This document shows, one piece after another, positions 23,151 to 34,800 of a stretch of DNA of 64,000 nt (the first letter of the stretch is position 1; every line of letters begins with the position of its first letter). Source of the DNA: Paulownia fortunei (lineage: Eukaryota > Streptophyta > Magnoliopsida > Lamiales > Paulowniaceae). A program made the translations under genes and the position numbers. The stretch lies in NCBI GenBank assembly GCA_019321725.1, contig CM033108.1, positions 16,071,799 through 16,135,798 on the forward strand, in the 5' to 3' direction. The notes under the pieces were generated by a model. The model saw nothing but the letters and a program-made list of their open reading frames with translations, ran no database searches and was not told the origin of the DNA.

Positions 23151-24125
23151 TCATCGATAGTACCCTACTAATCCCAAGAAACTCCTTACTTCTGATACAT
23201 TTGTTGGTGTTGGCCACTTAATGACAGCTTCTACCTTGCTCGGATCAACAAAAATACCATCCTTTGATACTACATGACCTAGGAATACCACTTGTTCAAG
23301 CCAAAACTCACACTTCTTGAATTTAGCATACAACTGTTTTTCTTTAAGAACTTGCAGCACAATCTTCAAATGTTCCTTGTGCTCTTCTTTATCACGTGAA
23401 TAAATTAGGATGTTATCAATAAACACAATCACAAATTTATCGAGATATTGCTTGAACACCCTATTCATTAGATCCATAAAAGCTGCAGGGGCATTGGTTA
23501 AACCGAAAGGCATCACTAGAAATTCATAATGTCCATACCTTGTTCGGAATGCAGTCTTTGGTATGTCTTCTTCCTTGATCTTCAATTGATGATACCCAGA
23601 ACGCAAATCAATCTTAGAAAATACAGATGCTCCCTGCAATTGATCAAACAAATCATCTATTCTTGGGAGTGGATACTTATTCTTAACTGTTATCTTATTC
23701 AACTCTCTATAATCAATGCACAACCGCAATGTACCATCCTTCATTTTTACGAACAACACAGGTGCTCCCCAAGGAGAATAACTAGGGCGAATAAAACCCT
23801 TATCAAGCAATTCTTGCAATTGAACTTTTATCTCTTTCAATTCTGTTAGTGCCATTTGGTATGGTGCTTTAGAAATAGAAGTAGTTCCTGGCATAACATC
23901 AATCACAAATTCGATCTCTCGATTTGGTGGTAGTCCCGATAAATCATCTGGAAATACCTCAAGAAATTCTTGAACCACATCTACATTTTCTGGCTTTAAT
24001 TGTGCTTCAACTGAGGTGTCCAGAACACTTGCCAAATACCCAACACAACCTTTATTCAACATCTTTTGAGCTTTCAAAGCAGATATAATTAGTAAGGACT
24101 GTGAGAATGAGATACCATTAAACAT
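23151..24125 (-). pseudogene. pol: B reverse transcriptase, catalytic Asp changed
   Basis: A 324-codon open stretch covers the protease-RT linker ([27 protein letters not shown]) and RT. RT motifs are [69 protein letters not shown] and [10 protein letters not shown]. The palm motif reads FIDNILIYS instead of FIDDILIYS: the Asn codon at 23412-23414 replaces a metal-binding Asp. RT of this copy should be inactive even if expressed. A GAT/GAC to AAC change fits C deamination on the other strand. Confidence 0.9.
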
Positions 24126-24535
24126 AAACTGTTCTTCCCCAGTGGCTGAAAAATCACAATCTTCTTGTTACAATCAATTGTTGCATGATATTTGGTAAGC
24201 CAATCCATACCCAGAATAACCTCAAAATTTGGCATCGATAAAACAACAAGATTTGTATAGAGAGTCCTATCACTAATCTGAATAGAATAAGCCCTTAACA
24301 TTTGGTTGGAATCCATTTCTTCCCCAGATGGAACAGTCACACTGTACCTTACTTTTAATAAATCTGGTGTAATGCCCAATTTTCTCACAAATGCACATGA
24401 TGCAAACGAATGCGTAGATCCAGAATCTATCAATGCAATTGCAGGTATTCCAGAAATTAAAATAGTACCTGTGACTACGGAAGCATCTGCATCAGCTTGT
24501 TCTTGTGTCATTGCATACACTCTCCCCTGAACTTT
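24089..24535 (-). pseudogene. B aspartic protease
   Basis: The active site is ALIDSGSTHSFAS (about 24420-24455) and the later family motif is NFEVILGMDWLTKYHATIDC. The open stretch (24089-24520) ends in the next frame after [13 protein letters not shown], just where the RT frame begins, so a frameshift near 24125 separates protease and RT. It would process Gag-Pol. Confidence 0.85.
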
Positions 24536-24538
24536 CCC

Positions 24539-25497
24539 CTATACTGTTGGGCAATCCTTTGCTATATGTCCAGGCTTTTTACACTTAAAGCAACGATTAG
24601 TACCACTGTAGCATTTCCCAAAATGATTCTTCCCACACTTAGTACATTTAGGCCTTTCAATTGTAGAAGAAGTCTGTCCAACTCTAGGACGCTTTTCATT
24701 CCCTTGGCTTAATTTTTGCTCTCCTTTCTTCCACTGGTTTAGATTTCTTGGAGTGAATACTTGCTTCTTTTGTTGTTGGAATTTCTCAATCTCTTTCTCA
24801 TCTAAATCAGCCATCAAAGCCTTGTCCACCAGTTCTCTAAACTCTATTACTGAAGACATTCTCACATCTCTTCTAATTTCAGGATTAAGGCCCCTCAAGA
24901 AATGATCCATCTTCTCATTGTTGTCTCTGGCAATGTATGGTACATACTTGCAACCCTGTTCAAATTTTCTCACATAATCACATACAGACATCCCTCCTTG
25001 TTTTAACTCCAAGAATTCCTTTACTCTAAGTGACCTAGCATCCCTGGTGAAATACTTATCATAAAAGATTGTTTTAAACCTCTCCCAAGTTAGTTCTTCC
25101 ATATTCACTGCAAGTTTAGCTCCTTCCCACCAAGTTCTAGCATCCTTCTTCAACAAAAAATTGCACAGAGTACCTTCTCAGCATCATCAATTCGCATGTA
25201 GTCAAAGATAGTGTCCAAAGATTTCACCCATTCCTCTGCAACCATGGGATCAGACCCACCATTAAAATCAACCGGTTCCATCTTTCTAAACTTCTTATAT
25301 ACAGCCTGTGAAGGATCCTGTCGAGCTTGTGGTGGAGGAAGGCGCTGATTATGTTCTTGGATTCTTTGTTGCATATCTAGCAATTGTTGTATCTGTTCAC
25401 CATGCATTCTAGTTTGTTGTTGAATGAGATCAGTCAAATTGTCCACCACACTATGATTACCCTCATGATCATCCATTGTCTTCCTTTTTGGTGCCAT
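24539..25497 (-). pseudogene. gag: B gag with zinc knuckle, one homopolymer frameshift
   Basis: The expected start is at 25495-25497 ([13 protein letters not shown]). The N-terminal part (25150-25497) has a Gln-rich coiled-coil-like stretch and [21 protein letters not shown]. The capsid core (24539-25156) has [35 protein letters not shown] sequence and [15 protein letters not shown]. The zinc knuckle [14 protein letters not shown] is intact. The two frames overlap at a T-run near 25155, so a single-base indel breaks the gene. There is also a stop after DCPTV. Confidence 0.9.
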
Positions 25498-25694
25498 GAC
25501 CTGATATGCATTGCCCAGTCTCATTCCATTCATTAGCCAATAATAAATGCATAATCATGACAATAACATGGAATGAAATATAATCAAATGAACATAAAAG
25601 TAAATAAACATAAAAACAAATAAACAAGAAGTTGACCAAGTTTCCCAGCCAGGATGTGTTCATATGCCTTCTTCTGTCTACAGGAATGACTAAA

Positions 25695-25711
25695 CCTCCG
25701 CTCTGATACCA
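25695..25711 (-). other. B primer binding site (tRNA-iMet)
   Basis: On the minus strand this is TGGTATCAGAGCGGAGG, five bases inside the right LTR. It is the same tRNA type as family A. Confidence 0.9.
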
Positions 25712-25716
25712 CAAAC

Positions 25717-27463
25717 TGTAACACCCCTTAACCTAACTGTAGAGCCTAAACAAGCTGATACAGTTAAGTCAAGAAATGTTAATTTTTCATCTTTACTAGA
25801 GTTATGTTTTTTTTTTTAAAAAAGTTCCCATTTTTAGCTATAAGAGAAAGAACTTGAATCATTTTAAACACACCATATACATATATCAAAACTGAGTACA
25901 TCTGTTTACAAAACCATAACAGAGCGGCTTATTTAAAAACAAAATAGAGTTTTCAAAATAAACTACAAAACAAGTTGAAGCATGGCATATGAACAAATCT
26001 CTATCCGGTCGCTCTAGAGACTCAGTCAACCTCTAAACCTGTACATTTCCACCTGCATCACATGAATCTAATGAGCTAAAGGCTCAGTAACATGAAACTG
26101 ATGCAATAACAAATAACATATATGCACATCTCATAAATCATTAAATGCAATATTCTATTTAATAACTTTCATTCATAAATCATTCTTTAGGGCCCTTGAA
26201 GTGTGGTACCTAACTAATAGCGATAGACCATAGTTTTCGGAACCTGTTCATAATGATTGGCCAATAAGAGAACTAATACGGGGTTTCCATACTTGGTCTT
26301 TCAACCTCAGGTATTAGCCGTATTCTATCTCATTCATTATGGCTTTCCTATATCGGTTTTTCAACCTCAAGTATTTGCCATCATTTGTTGGGTCCGCCGG
26401 TCCCTCCCGCGTCCCTTGTCTACCCGACCATCAATCAAGTACCATACTTCCTTTTCAAAAACCTCATTATATTCTTAATAGTGTCATGCTTCATAAACCA
26501 TAAATGCATCAAACATTACATCATTTGACAAACAACAACAATCACATTAAAACATGAACAAACATTATATGATTCTTGTGATACACCAAATGAAAGCTTC
26601 AACTTACCTCAAGTCCACTTTGTGCTAGGTGAAAAGGCCAATCTCTTTGGAAGATAGGATGTGTTAAAGGCCTTGATTAAGTTGGATTTAAGCTTCAAAA
26701 TCAACGGTTTTCAAGCTTAAAAGGATGAAAACTTGTTCTAGCTTGTGTTCTATGGATTCCTATGGATTGAATTCAACTTTTGTGAGTATGAGAGTGTAGA
26801 AATTTGGGAGAAACTTAGGAGAATAAGGGCTGGTCGTTTTTGAGGTGCTTCCACAAGAAATATGGATGAAAATGATTTCTTTGACCTTTCAAAGAGAGGT
26901 AAGTGGAGGGTGATGATTGGTTGCATCATGCTTGGTGTCTTCTCATGCCAAAAGCCACGTTCATGGGCTAAGGAGATGACAAAAATTGATGCTTTGGTGT
27001 TATAATCAAGTGCAATGCGGTTTAGAATGGTTTTATGCAACCTAGTCAACCAACGAATCAAATTGCACCATTGTGCATACTTTTAGTTCTTAGCCAATGT
27101 AACATATTTCAAGTAAATATTTAGGCAATTAATCACTTTAGCATATAACTAGTATGGAGCAATACAAATAATTCATTTCATGGCCATTCAACACATCAAT
27201 CTTCCTTAATCGAGATACCGAGCTTTTCACTGCAAAAAGGGCACTTAAGGAATATGTTAAATCAAGAAATGAAAGTTTAATCTCATATTTCATGTACTAA
27301 TGCATGTTAAATCATAACTGAAGCATATAGTAACAATTATTCAAGTTCATGCAATCATGTTATTTGTATGCCATAATTCAATAATGCACATTGATTAGAT
27401 GCATATTCATACAAAATGCTTATTATTGGCTATGTAGGAGAAAATTGAGAAATGGGCATTACA
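25717..27463 (-). repeat. B 5' LTR (right), lacking the first intron
   Basis: TGTAACACC to GGGCATTACA, 1747 bp. It aligns with the left LTR throughout except for one clean gap at about 26671, where the 552-bp candidate intron is absent. The second donor (GAG|GTAAGT, minus strand, at 26606-26607) is kept. A 103-codon open frame (26750-27061) corresponds to similar frames in the other B LTRs. Confidence 0.9.
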
Positions 27464-28205
27464 AAATGCATGGATTTAGCTCCCCTAATTCAGTCTCCTT
27501 CACAGCACACCAAAATAGATTTTGCTACTTTGGTAGTTTGAGTGTTTCTCCAATATCATGTTCTATTTCAATTTCTAACTGATCACAATTCATTCCAATA
27601 CTCTTAACTCATATATGGACATGTAAATGGTAATAATTATAGGTTTTATTCAACATACCATACACTTTTGAAGCCTAAAACACAAGAAAATAGGAAGGTG
27701 ACAGTTTCTGCCACAAGTATTTCTATTAAGTGTTTGTCATCAAAACCGCTTTCTTTGTGCTCTAAAGTCTAACTAAAAACTTCCTAACACTATTATAAGA
27801 GATATTGAAAGCTTAATAAATAATAAACCCATTCAGAATAATTTGAAAACCAAAGGCAAAACCATAGATAAGTGTTATTTATGCAGATTTAGAGGTTAAA
27901 CTTGATGATAATCATTTCTCCTTTTCTTTTCTTTCTTTTATTTCAACTTGGAATCAATTTGGAGCACTTGGAGACCTTAAGGAGTGTGTTTGGTCGTGGT
28001 TTAAGAGTGACTTGAGGTGGCACTTGAGGTGCTTGCTTAAGCTTGGTAGCAAGCATGAGGTGTTAAATTGTTGTATAAATCTGGCATTTCACCCATCTTT
28101 CAAGCTTAGATCAGATGTATCTTACTATACATTAATTTTGTTGCATCCTATTTTAATTACCACAAGAACCCATAGATAATTCATAAGCTAATTTTCTAGC
28201 CTTTT
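27464..28205 (-). repeat. Family A LTR fragment, minus orientation
   Basis: It begins mid-LTR at 'aatgcatggatttagctcccc', which matches A4b near 37486, and runs toward the LTR 5' end. It stops at the counterpart of about 7790 in A1. It belongs to the A4-type subfamily (gctccc after atggattta), not to A2, so it is not the missing rest of A2's LTR. Confidence 0.75.
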
Positions 28206-29006
28206 ATTTAATTTCATTTCAGCCATTTCCAACTTCTAAACACACACCTTAAGGTCTCCAAGTACTCGAAATTGATTCCAAGTTGAAATAAAAGCAAGAA
28301 AAGCAAAGGAGAAGTGATTGCTATCAAGTTTAACCTAAAAAATCTGCATAGGTAACACTTACCTACGGTTTTACCTTTGGATTTCAGATTATTCTGAATG
28401 GGTTTAATGTGTATTAAGATTTCATTATCTCTTATAAAAGTTTCAAAAAGTTCTTAGTTAGATTTTGGTGAACAAAGAAAGGGCTTTTGATGATAAATAC
28501 TTAATAGGAAATACTTATGGCAGAAACTGTCACCTTGCTGTGTTATTGTGTTTTAGGCTTCAAAAGTGTATGGTATTTTGAATAAAACATATACGTATCA
28601 TCATATACATGTTTATATATGAGTTAAGAGTATTGGAATAAATTTTCATTAGTTAGAAATTGAAATAGGGCATGATATTGAAGAGATGCTCAAAATTGTC
28701 ATCGAATTTCAGATTTTGTCCCGTGTGAAGGGGACTGATTTTTTAGAATTAAATCCATTAGTTTGGAAAGAATATAACCTGGTTATCTCTGTGTATATGT
28801 ATTTAAGTGTGGTAAAAATTTGGGAGTGATTGAATATGCGTAAGGGTGCCAAAACTATTAATGTCATGTAGTGGGCAAAACTGTCACAGTAGAAAAATCT
28901 GTTTCAGTATGCTGTGAAGGGAGCTGAACTTGGGAAGCTATATCCGTGAGTTTTAGCCATTCTATAACATGGTTACATTGTTTTTTAGGTTATCTAAGTA
29001 TGTATA
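28206..29006 (+). repeat. Family A LTR fragment, plus orientation
   Basis: It aligns with A4a from about 34555 (catttcagccatt) to about 35345, including the leader and first donor region and the 'gctgtgaagggagctgaacttggg' block. It abuts the previous fragment head to head, making an inverted pair joined near 28200-28215. It ends where R1 begins. Confidence 0.75.
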
Positions 29007-29593
29007 TATGCTCAATGGACATGAATGATAGTAATGATAGATCATTTGTTGGCCATCCATTAACCTCCATACATATCAATGCAACATCTAACATACCCAT
29101 TTTGTGATTGTTAGGCAATTAGATGATACATCAAAATGGGACATGACATGTATAAGACTATTATGGTGCCTCAAGTTTAAGGACTAATAGTGTACTATCG
29201 TAATATAAAAATTCTTATTTCAACAAACAATGTACCTGCAAACATGCACCAGCGTCACAACACCAATGTACATGGAACGAGACACCCTCCTAATGCGGGC
29301 ATGCATCGTATATGCGAATCTATTAGGCTATTTGATATTCCATCTCAAAAAGCTCTCAACTTAAAACTAATTTAAGACTAAAGTGACAAAGGCATATTCC
29401 ATGATCACCATCAAATGCGTGACCATACCTCGTAGCTAAGTTTGGTCTAGGGAATTTATTTAATTACTATATATAATTAAAGATAAATAAATTTACCTAT
29501 TTCATTAATAAGATTTGAAAATGATTATTTTCACAAATACAAGAGTATAAAAGATAGCCCAATCTAATTAGCACACCAGACACCACTCTAACA
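29007..29593 (-). repeat. R1 copy, inverted
   Basis: This is the reverse complement of the R1 unit; its minus-strand start TGTTAGAGTGG is at 29593. It interrupts the copia integrase frame immediately after the ERKNRYLLKVA segment. The other end is cut by the family A LTR fragment. Confidence 0.7.
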
Positions 29594-30960
29594 CTAGCAA
29601 CTTTAAGAAGATATCTATTCTTTCTTTCCATTACCTCATTTTGTTGGGGAGTATCGACAAAAATGTATTATGCCCTGATCATCTAAGTAATCACCCAGAA
29701 TTGACTTAAAATGTTCTTTTGCATTAACAGTTTGAAGACTTGGATCTTTGTTTAGAATTGAATTTGAATCATAACATTAAAATTTTTGAAAATCTGCCCA
29801 ACTTCTAATTTATCTTTCATAAAAAATATACAAGTAATTCTCATATGATCATCTATCAAAGATATGAACCACAAGTTCCAATGATATTGAGAAAAAAGCT
29901 TGTGGAAATAAAATCTATTGTACTTGTCTTCCACTATCCACCATATTCTATTATCTTTTACTTCACATACTCATATTTTACTACTATCTACTATTTTCTC
30001 TACCAATTTCATTTATAACCTTTTTTCCTTTTTGTGGCCAACAACCTACCACTACATAAACTATCTATGGTATCAACAAGATTAAGAACAAAGCTTGAAT
30101 AAATAAAATCTATTGCACTTGTCTTCCACTATCCATCACATTATATTATCTCCTACTACACATTCTACTATTATCTACTATTTTCTCTACCAATTTTATT
30201 TACAATATTTTTCCTTCTGTGATCAACAACAAAGCTTGAACAAATAAAATCTATTCCACTTGTCTTCCACAATCCATCACATTCTATTATCTCCTACTAC
30301 ACATTCTACTACTATATACTATTTTGTCTACCATTTTCATTTACAACCTTTTTCCTTTTGTGATCAACAACCCACCACTACGTAAACTATCTATACAACA
30401 TATTTCTTTATTAGTCCTAGAAGGCCCCCAAACATCATTGTGAATCATTGCAAAAGGACTAGACATATTGTAAGAACGACTAGGATAAGAGTTTTGAATA
30501 TGCTTTGAGTATTGATAAATTTCACACTGAAAATTCTTGGGACTTATTTTTGAATAATGAAGGAAACAATTTCTCAAGTTACACAAATTTTGGATGTCCT
30601 AGACGATAATGCCACAACATGATTTCACTACAATCATTGGAATTACAAACTGACAAAGTGCTTAGAAGACTGACTAGTGGAAACTTGTCCACTTGGAGAA
30701 TTATCACCCTTGACGAAATAGAGTCTCGAGCACATCTCAACATTACTAGTTGTCTTCCTTGAATCCAAGTCCCAAAATTCACAAGAGTTTTGGAATAATT
30801 TAGAAACATACTTTAGTTCCCAAGTGAGTTTACTTTTTGAGAGTAGATTAAAGTCTAAATTTAATAGAAAAATGACATAATTGAGAGAAAAGGTACTGAA
30901 AATTATGACCGAACCAGTACCTACCACTTTGGAAAAGGATGCATCTGTAATTTCCACATT
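29594..30960 (-). pseudogene. pol: Copia integrase, interrupted by a tandem repeat
   Basis: From high to low: a protease-integrase linker (LTWELKYVSKLFQNSCEFWDL, 30643-30957), the pre-integrase motif MLWHYRLGHPKF (about 30580-30615), then SPFAMIHNDVWGPSRT with the first catalytic Asp (about 30440). After a repeat array come LWFISLIDDHMR and FFMKDKLEVGQIFKNF (about 29770-29880), then FCRYSPTKQNEVMERKN-like sequence with the catalytic Glu (about 29620-29660). Stops and frame changes occur between these parts. It ends abruptly at R1. Confidence 0.8.
29898..30385. repeat. Tandem repeat inside copia integrase, about 143-193 bp period
   Basis: Three imperfect copies of a unit starting 'aagcttg..aaataaaatctatt' and containing 'acttgtcttccac.atccatcacattctattatctcctac' begin near 29898, 30091 and 30235. 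The first spacing is about 193 bases and the second about 143. The array sits between the VWGPSRT and LWFISLIDD parts of the integrase core, where intact copia elements have no such insert. Confidence 0.8.
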
Positions 30961-30999
30961 GAGATTTTCATGGTAAAGTGTAAAATTTTAAGTAGAAAA

Positions 31000-31570
31000 G
31001 CATTGCCCATCATGTGGTCCGAGGCCTTAAAATCTACAATCCATGGGCTGAATTTCTCTTGTTTTTCATTTAAGGCATTCAAAAAATTACTTTTTTATGC
31101 CAAGGATCCAGTCCTAGTTATTGATGAGGCAGAGGGTTGTTGAGATTGACTGATTATCCTTAGGAGAAGTTTCATTTGTTTCTTGCTAGCTTTCATCAAC
31201 TAATCCTATATGGCTACGACTTTCCTTATTGTATGGTGGTTGTGACAATTTCCAATTAGCTGGTTTCCTAGGTTTTTCATAGTGATCACTCAATGGCCCT
31301 CTTTTTTTTCTATTTTTGATCTAGATTATAGTGTTGGAATACTCCTACTATAAGAGTTGAGCCTTTAGTTGTTTGTTGAGTCACTTGTGGTCCCATCATT
31401 ACTTTTTTCCTCATCTCCTCTCTCCACACCTTCGAGAAAACCTGTCAGATACTGGGCAGGGGTCTTGTTCCTAGCATTCTTCCTCATACTTCATCAAGTT
31501 TTTGTTACGTCCTATTAAAAAATTATAGACACATTTCTTCTCCATGATTTTTATGTACCAAGCCTTATCC
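31000..31570 (-). pseudogene. Copia protease/zinc-knuckle region, decayed
   Basis: This interval lies between the gag and integrase remnants of the copia element, so it should hold the CCHC knuckle and protease. I see no open frame of note and cannot point to an intact DSG or CCHC motif. The assignment is by position only. Confidence 0.4.
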
Positions 31571-31571
31571 C

Positions 31572-31809
31572 CTAGACACTCCCACTCATTCTCTTGAAAT
31601 AGATCCAATTGATTCTAATAATGAGTGAGAATATTGAAATACTAAGTGACTGAATATTCAACTTGTCATAAGTTATGAAGATTGGTTTCAATTTCAAATA
31701 ATTTAGAAGTGTTTCCATTATTATAGTAGGTTTCTCTAGCTGCATCCCAAATCTCCTTTGCAGTGCAATGCAGGAGAACATATTTTCCTATGTTATTGCT
31801 CATGGAATT
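31572..31809 (-). pseudogene. gag: Copia gag, second part
   Basis: The minus-strand frame has YVLLHCTAKEIWDAARETYY and NTSKLFEIETNLHNL. This is the UBN2-type copia gag block, whose TAKEIWDA motif is typical. Its upstream half is at 39835-40001 and was separated by the solo LTR nest. Removing the nest with one target duplication would bring the two halves into the same frame. Confidence 0.85.
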
Positions 31810-34800
31810 TGTAATACTCAATTCTCTCCAATATAGCCAATAATAAACATCTTGCATGAATATGCATCTAATCAATGTGTATTATCGAATTATGGCATAC
31901 AAATAGCATGATTGTACAAACATGAATAATTGTTATTATATGCTCCAGTTATGCTTTAACATGCATTAGTACATGAAATATGAGATCAAACTTTTGTTTC
32001 TTGATTTAACATATTCCTTAAGTGCCTTTTTGTAATAAAAAACTCAGTATCTCGGTTAAGGAAGATTGATGTGTTGAATGGCCATGAAATGAATTATTCA
32101 TATTGCTCCACAATTTTTACATTCTAAAGTGATTAATTGCCTAAATATTTTCTTAAAATATATTATATTTGGCTAAGAACTAAAAGTATACAAAATAGTA
32201 CAATTTGATTGGTTGGTTGACTAGGTTGCATGAAACCATTCTAAATTACATTGCACTTGATTATAACACCAAATCATCAATTTTTGTCATCTCCTTAGCC
32301 CATAAACATGAGAAGACACCAAGCATGAGTCAACCAATCATCACCCTCCACTTATCTTTTTTTGAAATGTCAAACAAGTCATTTTTAGCCATGTTTTCTT
32401 ATGGAAGCACTTCAAAAACAACCAGCCCTTCTTCTCCAAGTTTCTCCCAAATTTATACACTCTCATACTCACAAAAATTAAATTCAATCCATAGGAATCC
32501 ATAGAACATAAATTAGTTTATACCCTTTTAAACTTGAAAATCATTGGTTTTAAAGCTTACTTCCAACTTAATCAAGGTATATTCTTTTTCAATATTTCTT
32601 ATGATGAATTTATAGTATCTTGGATGGTTACATGTTTTATTATATTTTTGTACGAATGAAAACTCAAGTGGGATAGACTTGAAGCCAAAACCAAGCTAGT
32701 TAAGCTTGTTTCTAGCAAAATTGATAGTCTTGTGAAATATGCTTAATTTACTTATTTCTATTAATCATGTAATGCTTATATTGTGTTTGGAAGTTCCTTT
32801 GAATGATTGAAAACAATAGCAATTAGTTTGCTTAATTGAAGGGTACAATCAATTTAAGTTAGAACCAAATTTACGTCATGTTAATTTGGATTGTGTGCAT
32901 ATTTTAGGGGCTGGCCTAATAATTATAATTGAATTATTAGTTATTTAGTGGATCCCCTAATGTTTAATGCCTTGAATTAGTAGTAAAATATGGAGTATGC
33001 ATTATTTTTAAGGTTATGTAATTGATATGAAAGTGTTTACAAAAGATTGAAAAATGTATATGATTTTAACTAGAATAGACTATATGATTTATAAAAATGA
33101 TATTAAATGGTACATGATTTGATTATATTAGGCCTTTAACACATCCTATCTTCTAAAGAGATTAACGTTTTTACTCAGCACAAAGAAGACTTGAAATAAG
33201 TTGAAACTTTTATTTGTTGTATCACAAGAATCATATAATGTTGTTCATGTTTTAATGTGATTATCATTATTTGTCAAATGATGTAATGTTTGATGCATTT
33301 ATGGTTTATGAAGCATGATACTATTAAAAATATAATGAGGTTTTTTGAAAAAGAAGTATGGTACTTGATTGATGGTCGGGTAGACAAGGGACGCGGGATG
33401 GACCGGCGGACCCAACAAATGGTGGCAAATACTTGAGATTGAATAACCAGTATAGGAAAGTCACAATAAATGAGATAAAATACGGCTAATACCTGAGGTT
33501 GAAAGACCAAGTATGGAAACCCCATATTATTTCTCTTATTGGCCAATCATTATGAACAGGTTTAGAAAATCACGGTCTATCGCTATTAGTTAGGTACCGC
33601 ACTTCAAGGGCCCTAAAGAATGATTTATGAATGAAAGTTATTAAATAGAATAATGCATTTATTCATTTATGAGATGTGCATATATGTAATTTGTTATTGC
33701 ATCAGTTTCACCTTACTGAGCCTTTATCTCATTAGATTCATGTGATGCAGGTGGAAATGTACAGGTTTAGAGGTTGACTGAGTCTCTAGAGCGGCTGGAA
33801 AGAGATCTGTGCATATGCCATGTTTCGAGCTGTTTTGTAGTTTTTTAAAACTCTATTTTATTTTTAAATAAGTGTGATACCCGAGCCTCTTACTACTCAC
33901 ATGGCCAAATATAATTCATGCATTACGTGTTAATTTTATATGCTATTTGCATTTCTATTGACATTGCATAATTTATTTCATTTTATACGACATTCTTGAA
34001 TATTAAACTAAATTTTAAAGTTCTTGCACGGTCTTAGTTATTGAATTTTCTAATCTAAGTAGTTGATTTTATATTGAAATAAGAAGAAAATGAGGTGGAT
34101 CAATATTAGATATAGATGGGATATATAGGTTATAATTTTGGAAGTGTTAAAAGTGTTACTAGTAAGCTTATACGGTTTAATTTGATTTGATCAAGTTATT
34201 TCAAAAGTATATATTTGTAAATTAACATACTTGGGATATTAGACATGATATAATGTGATTTAAGTGTCCTATTACAAGGCCCATATATGCATATGATTTT
34301 AGAAATGCAAACTTGATATTTCGTTAAGAATCGGATGTGAATCGGTTTGGAGATCGAATGAACGGACATAGGAAATAACTATGGGAATGAATGGTGACTA
34401 AGATAGGTTGCAAGCAAATAAAAATAGGTGAGACACACAAGATTAGGGCTGCAAGATAAGGGAGAAAATCAGATTTGCCATTTACTTGCCACCTCATGCT
34501 TTCTTATTAAGCTTAAGCTAACACCTCAAACCCTTCACCCTTAAGCAACGACCAGACCCTCATTTCAGCCATTTTGATCTTCCAAACACACACCTTAAGG
34601 TCTCCAAGTGATCCAAATTGATTCCAAGTTGAAATAAAAGCAAGAAAAGCAAAGAAGAAGTGATTACCATCAAGTTAGCCTCAAAATCTGCATAGGTAAC
34701 ACTTATCTACGGTTTTGCCTTTGGTTTTTAGATTATTATGAATGGTTTTATGGTTTATTAAGCTTTCAATATCTCTTATAAAAGTGCTAGAAAGTTTTTA

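Larger units (their letters stand above)
19287..27463 (-). mobile_element. Ty3/gypsy chromovirus (Tekay/Del-like) family B element
   Basis: Left LTR (3') 19287-21569, internal region 21570-25716, right LTR (5') 25717-27463. It shares domain order and chromodomain-like tail with family A but has different LTRs and clearly diverged proteins. Most of the integrase core is deleted, RT has a catalytic Asp to Asn change, and gag is frameshifted. The flanks caaag (19282-19286) and aaatg (27464-27468) do not match, and each side is a different family A LTR. I therefore infer recombination or deletion after insertion. Confidence 0.9.
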
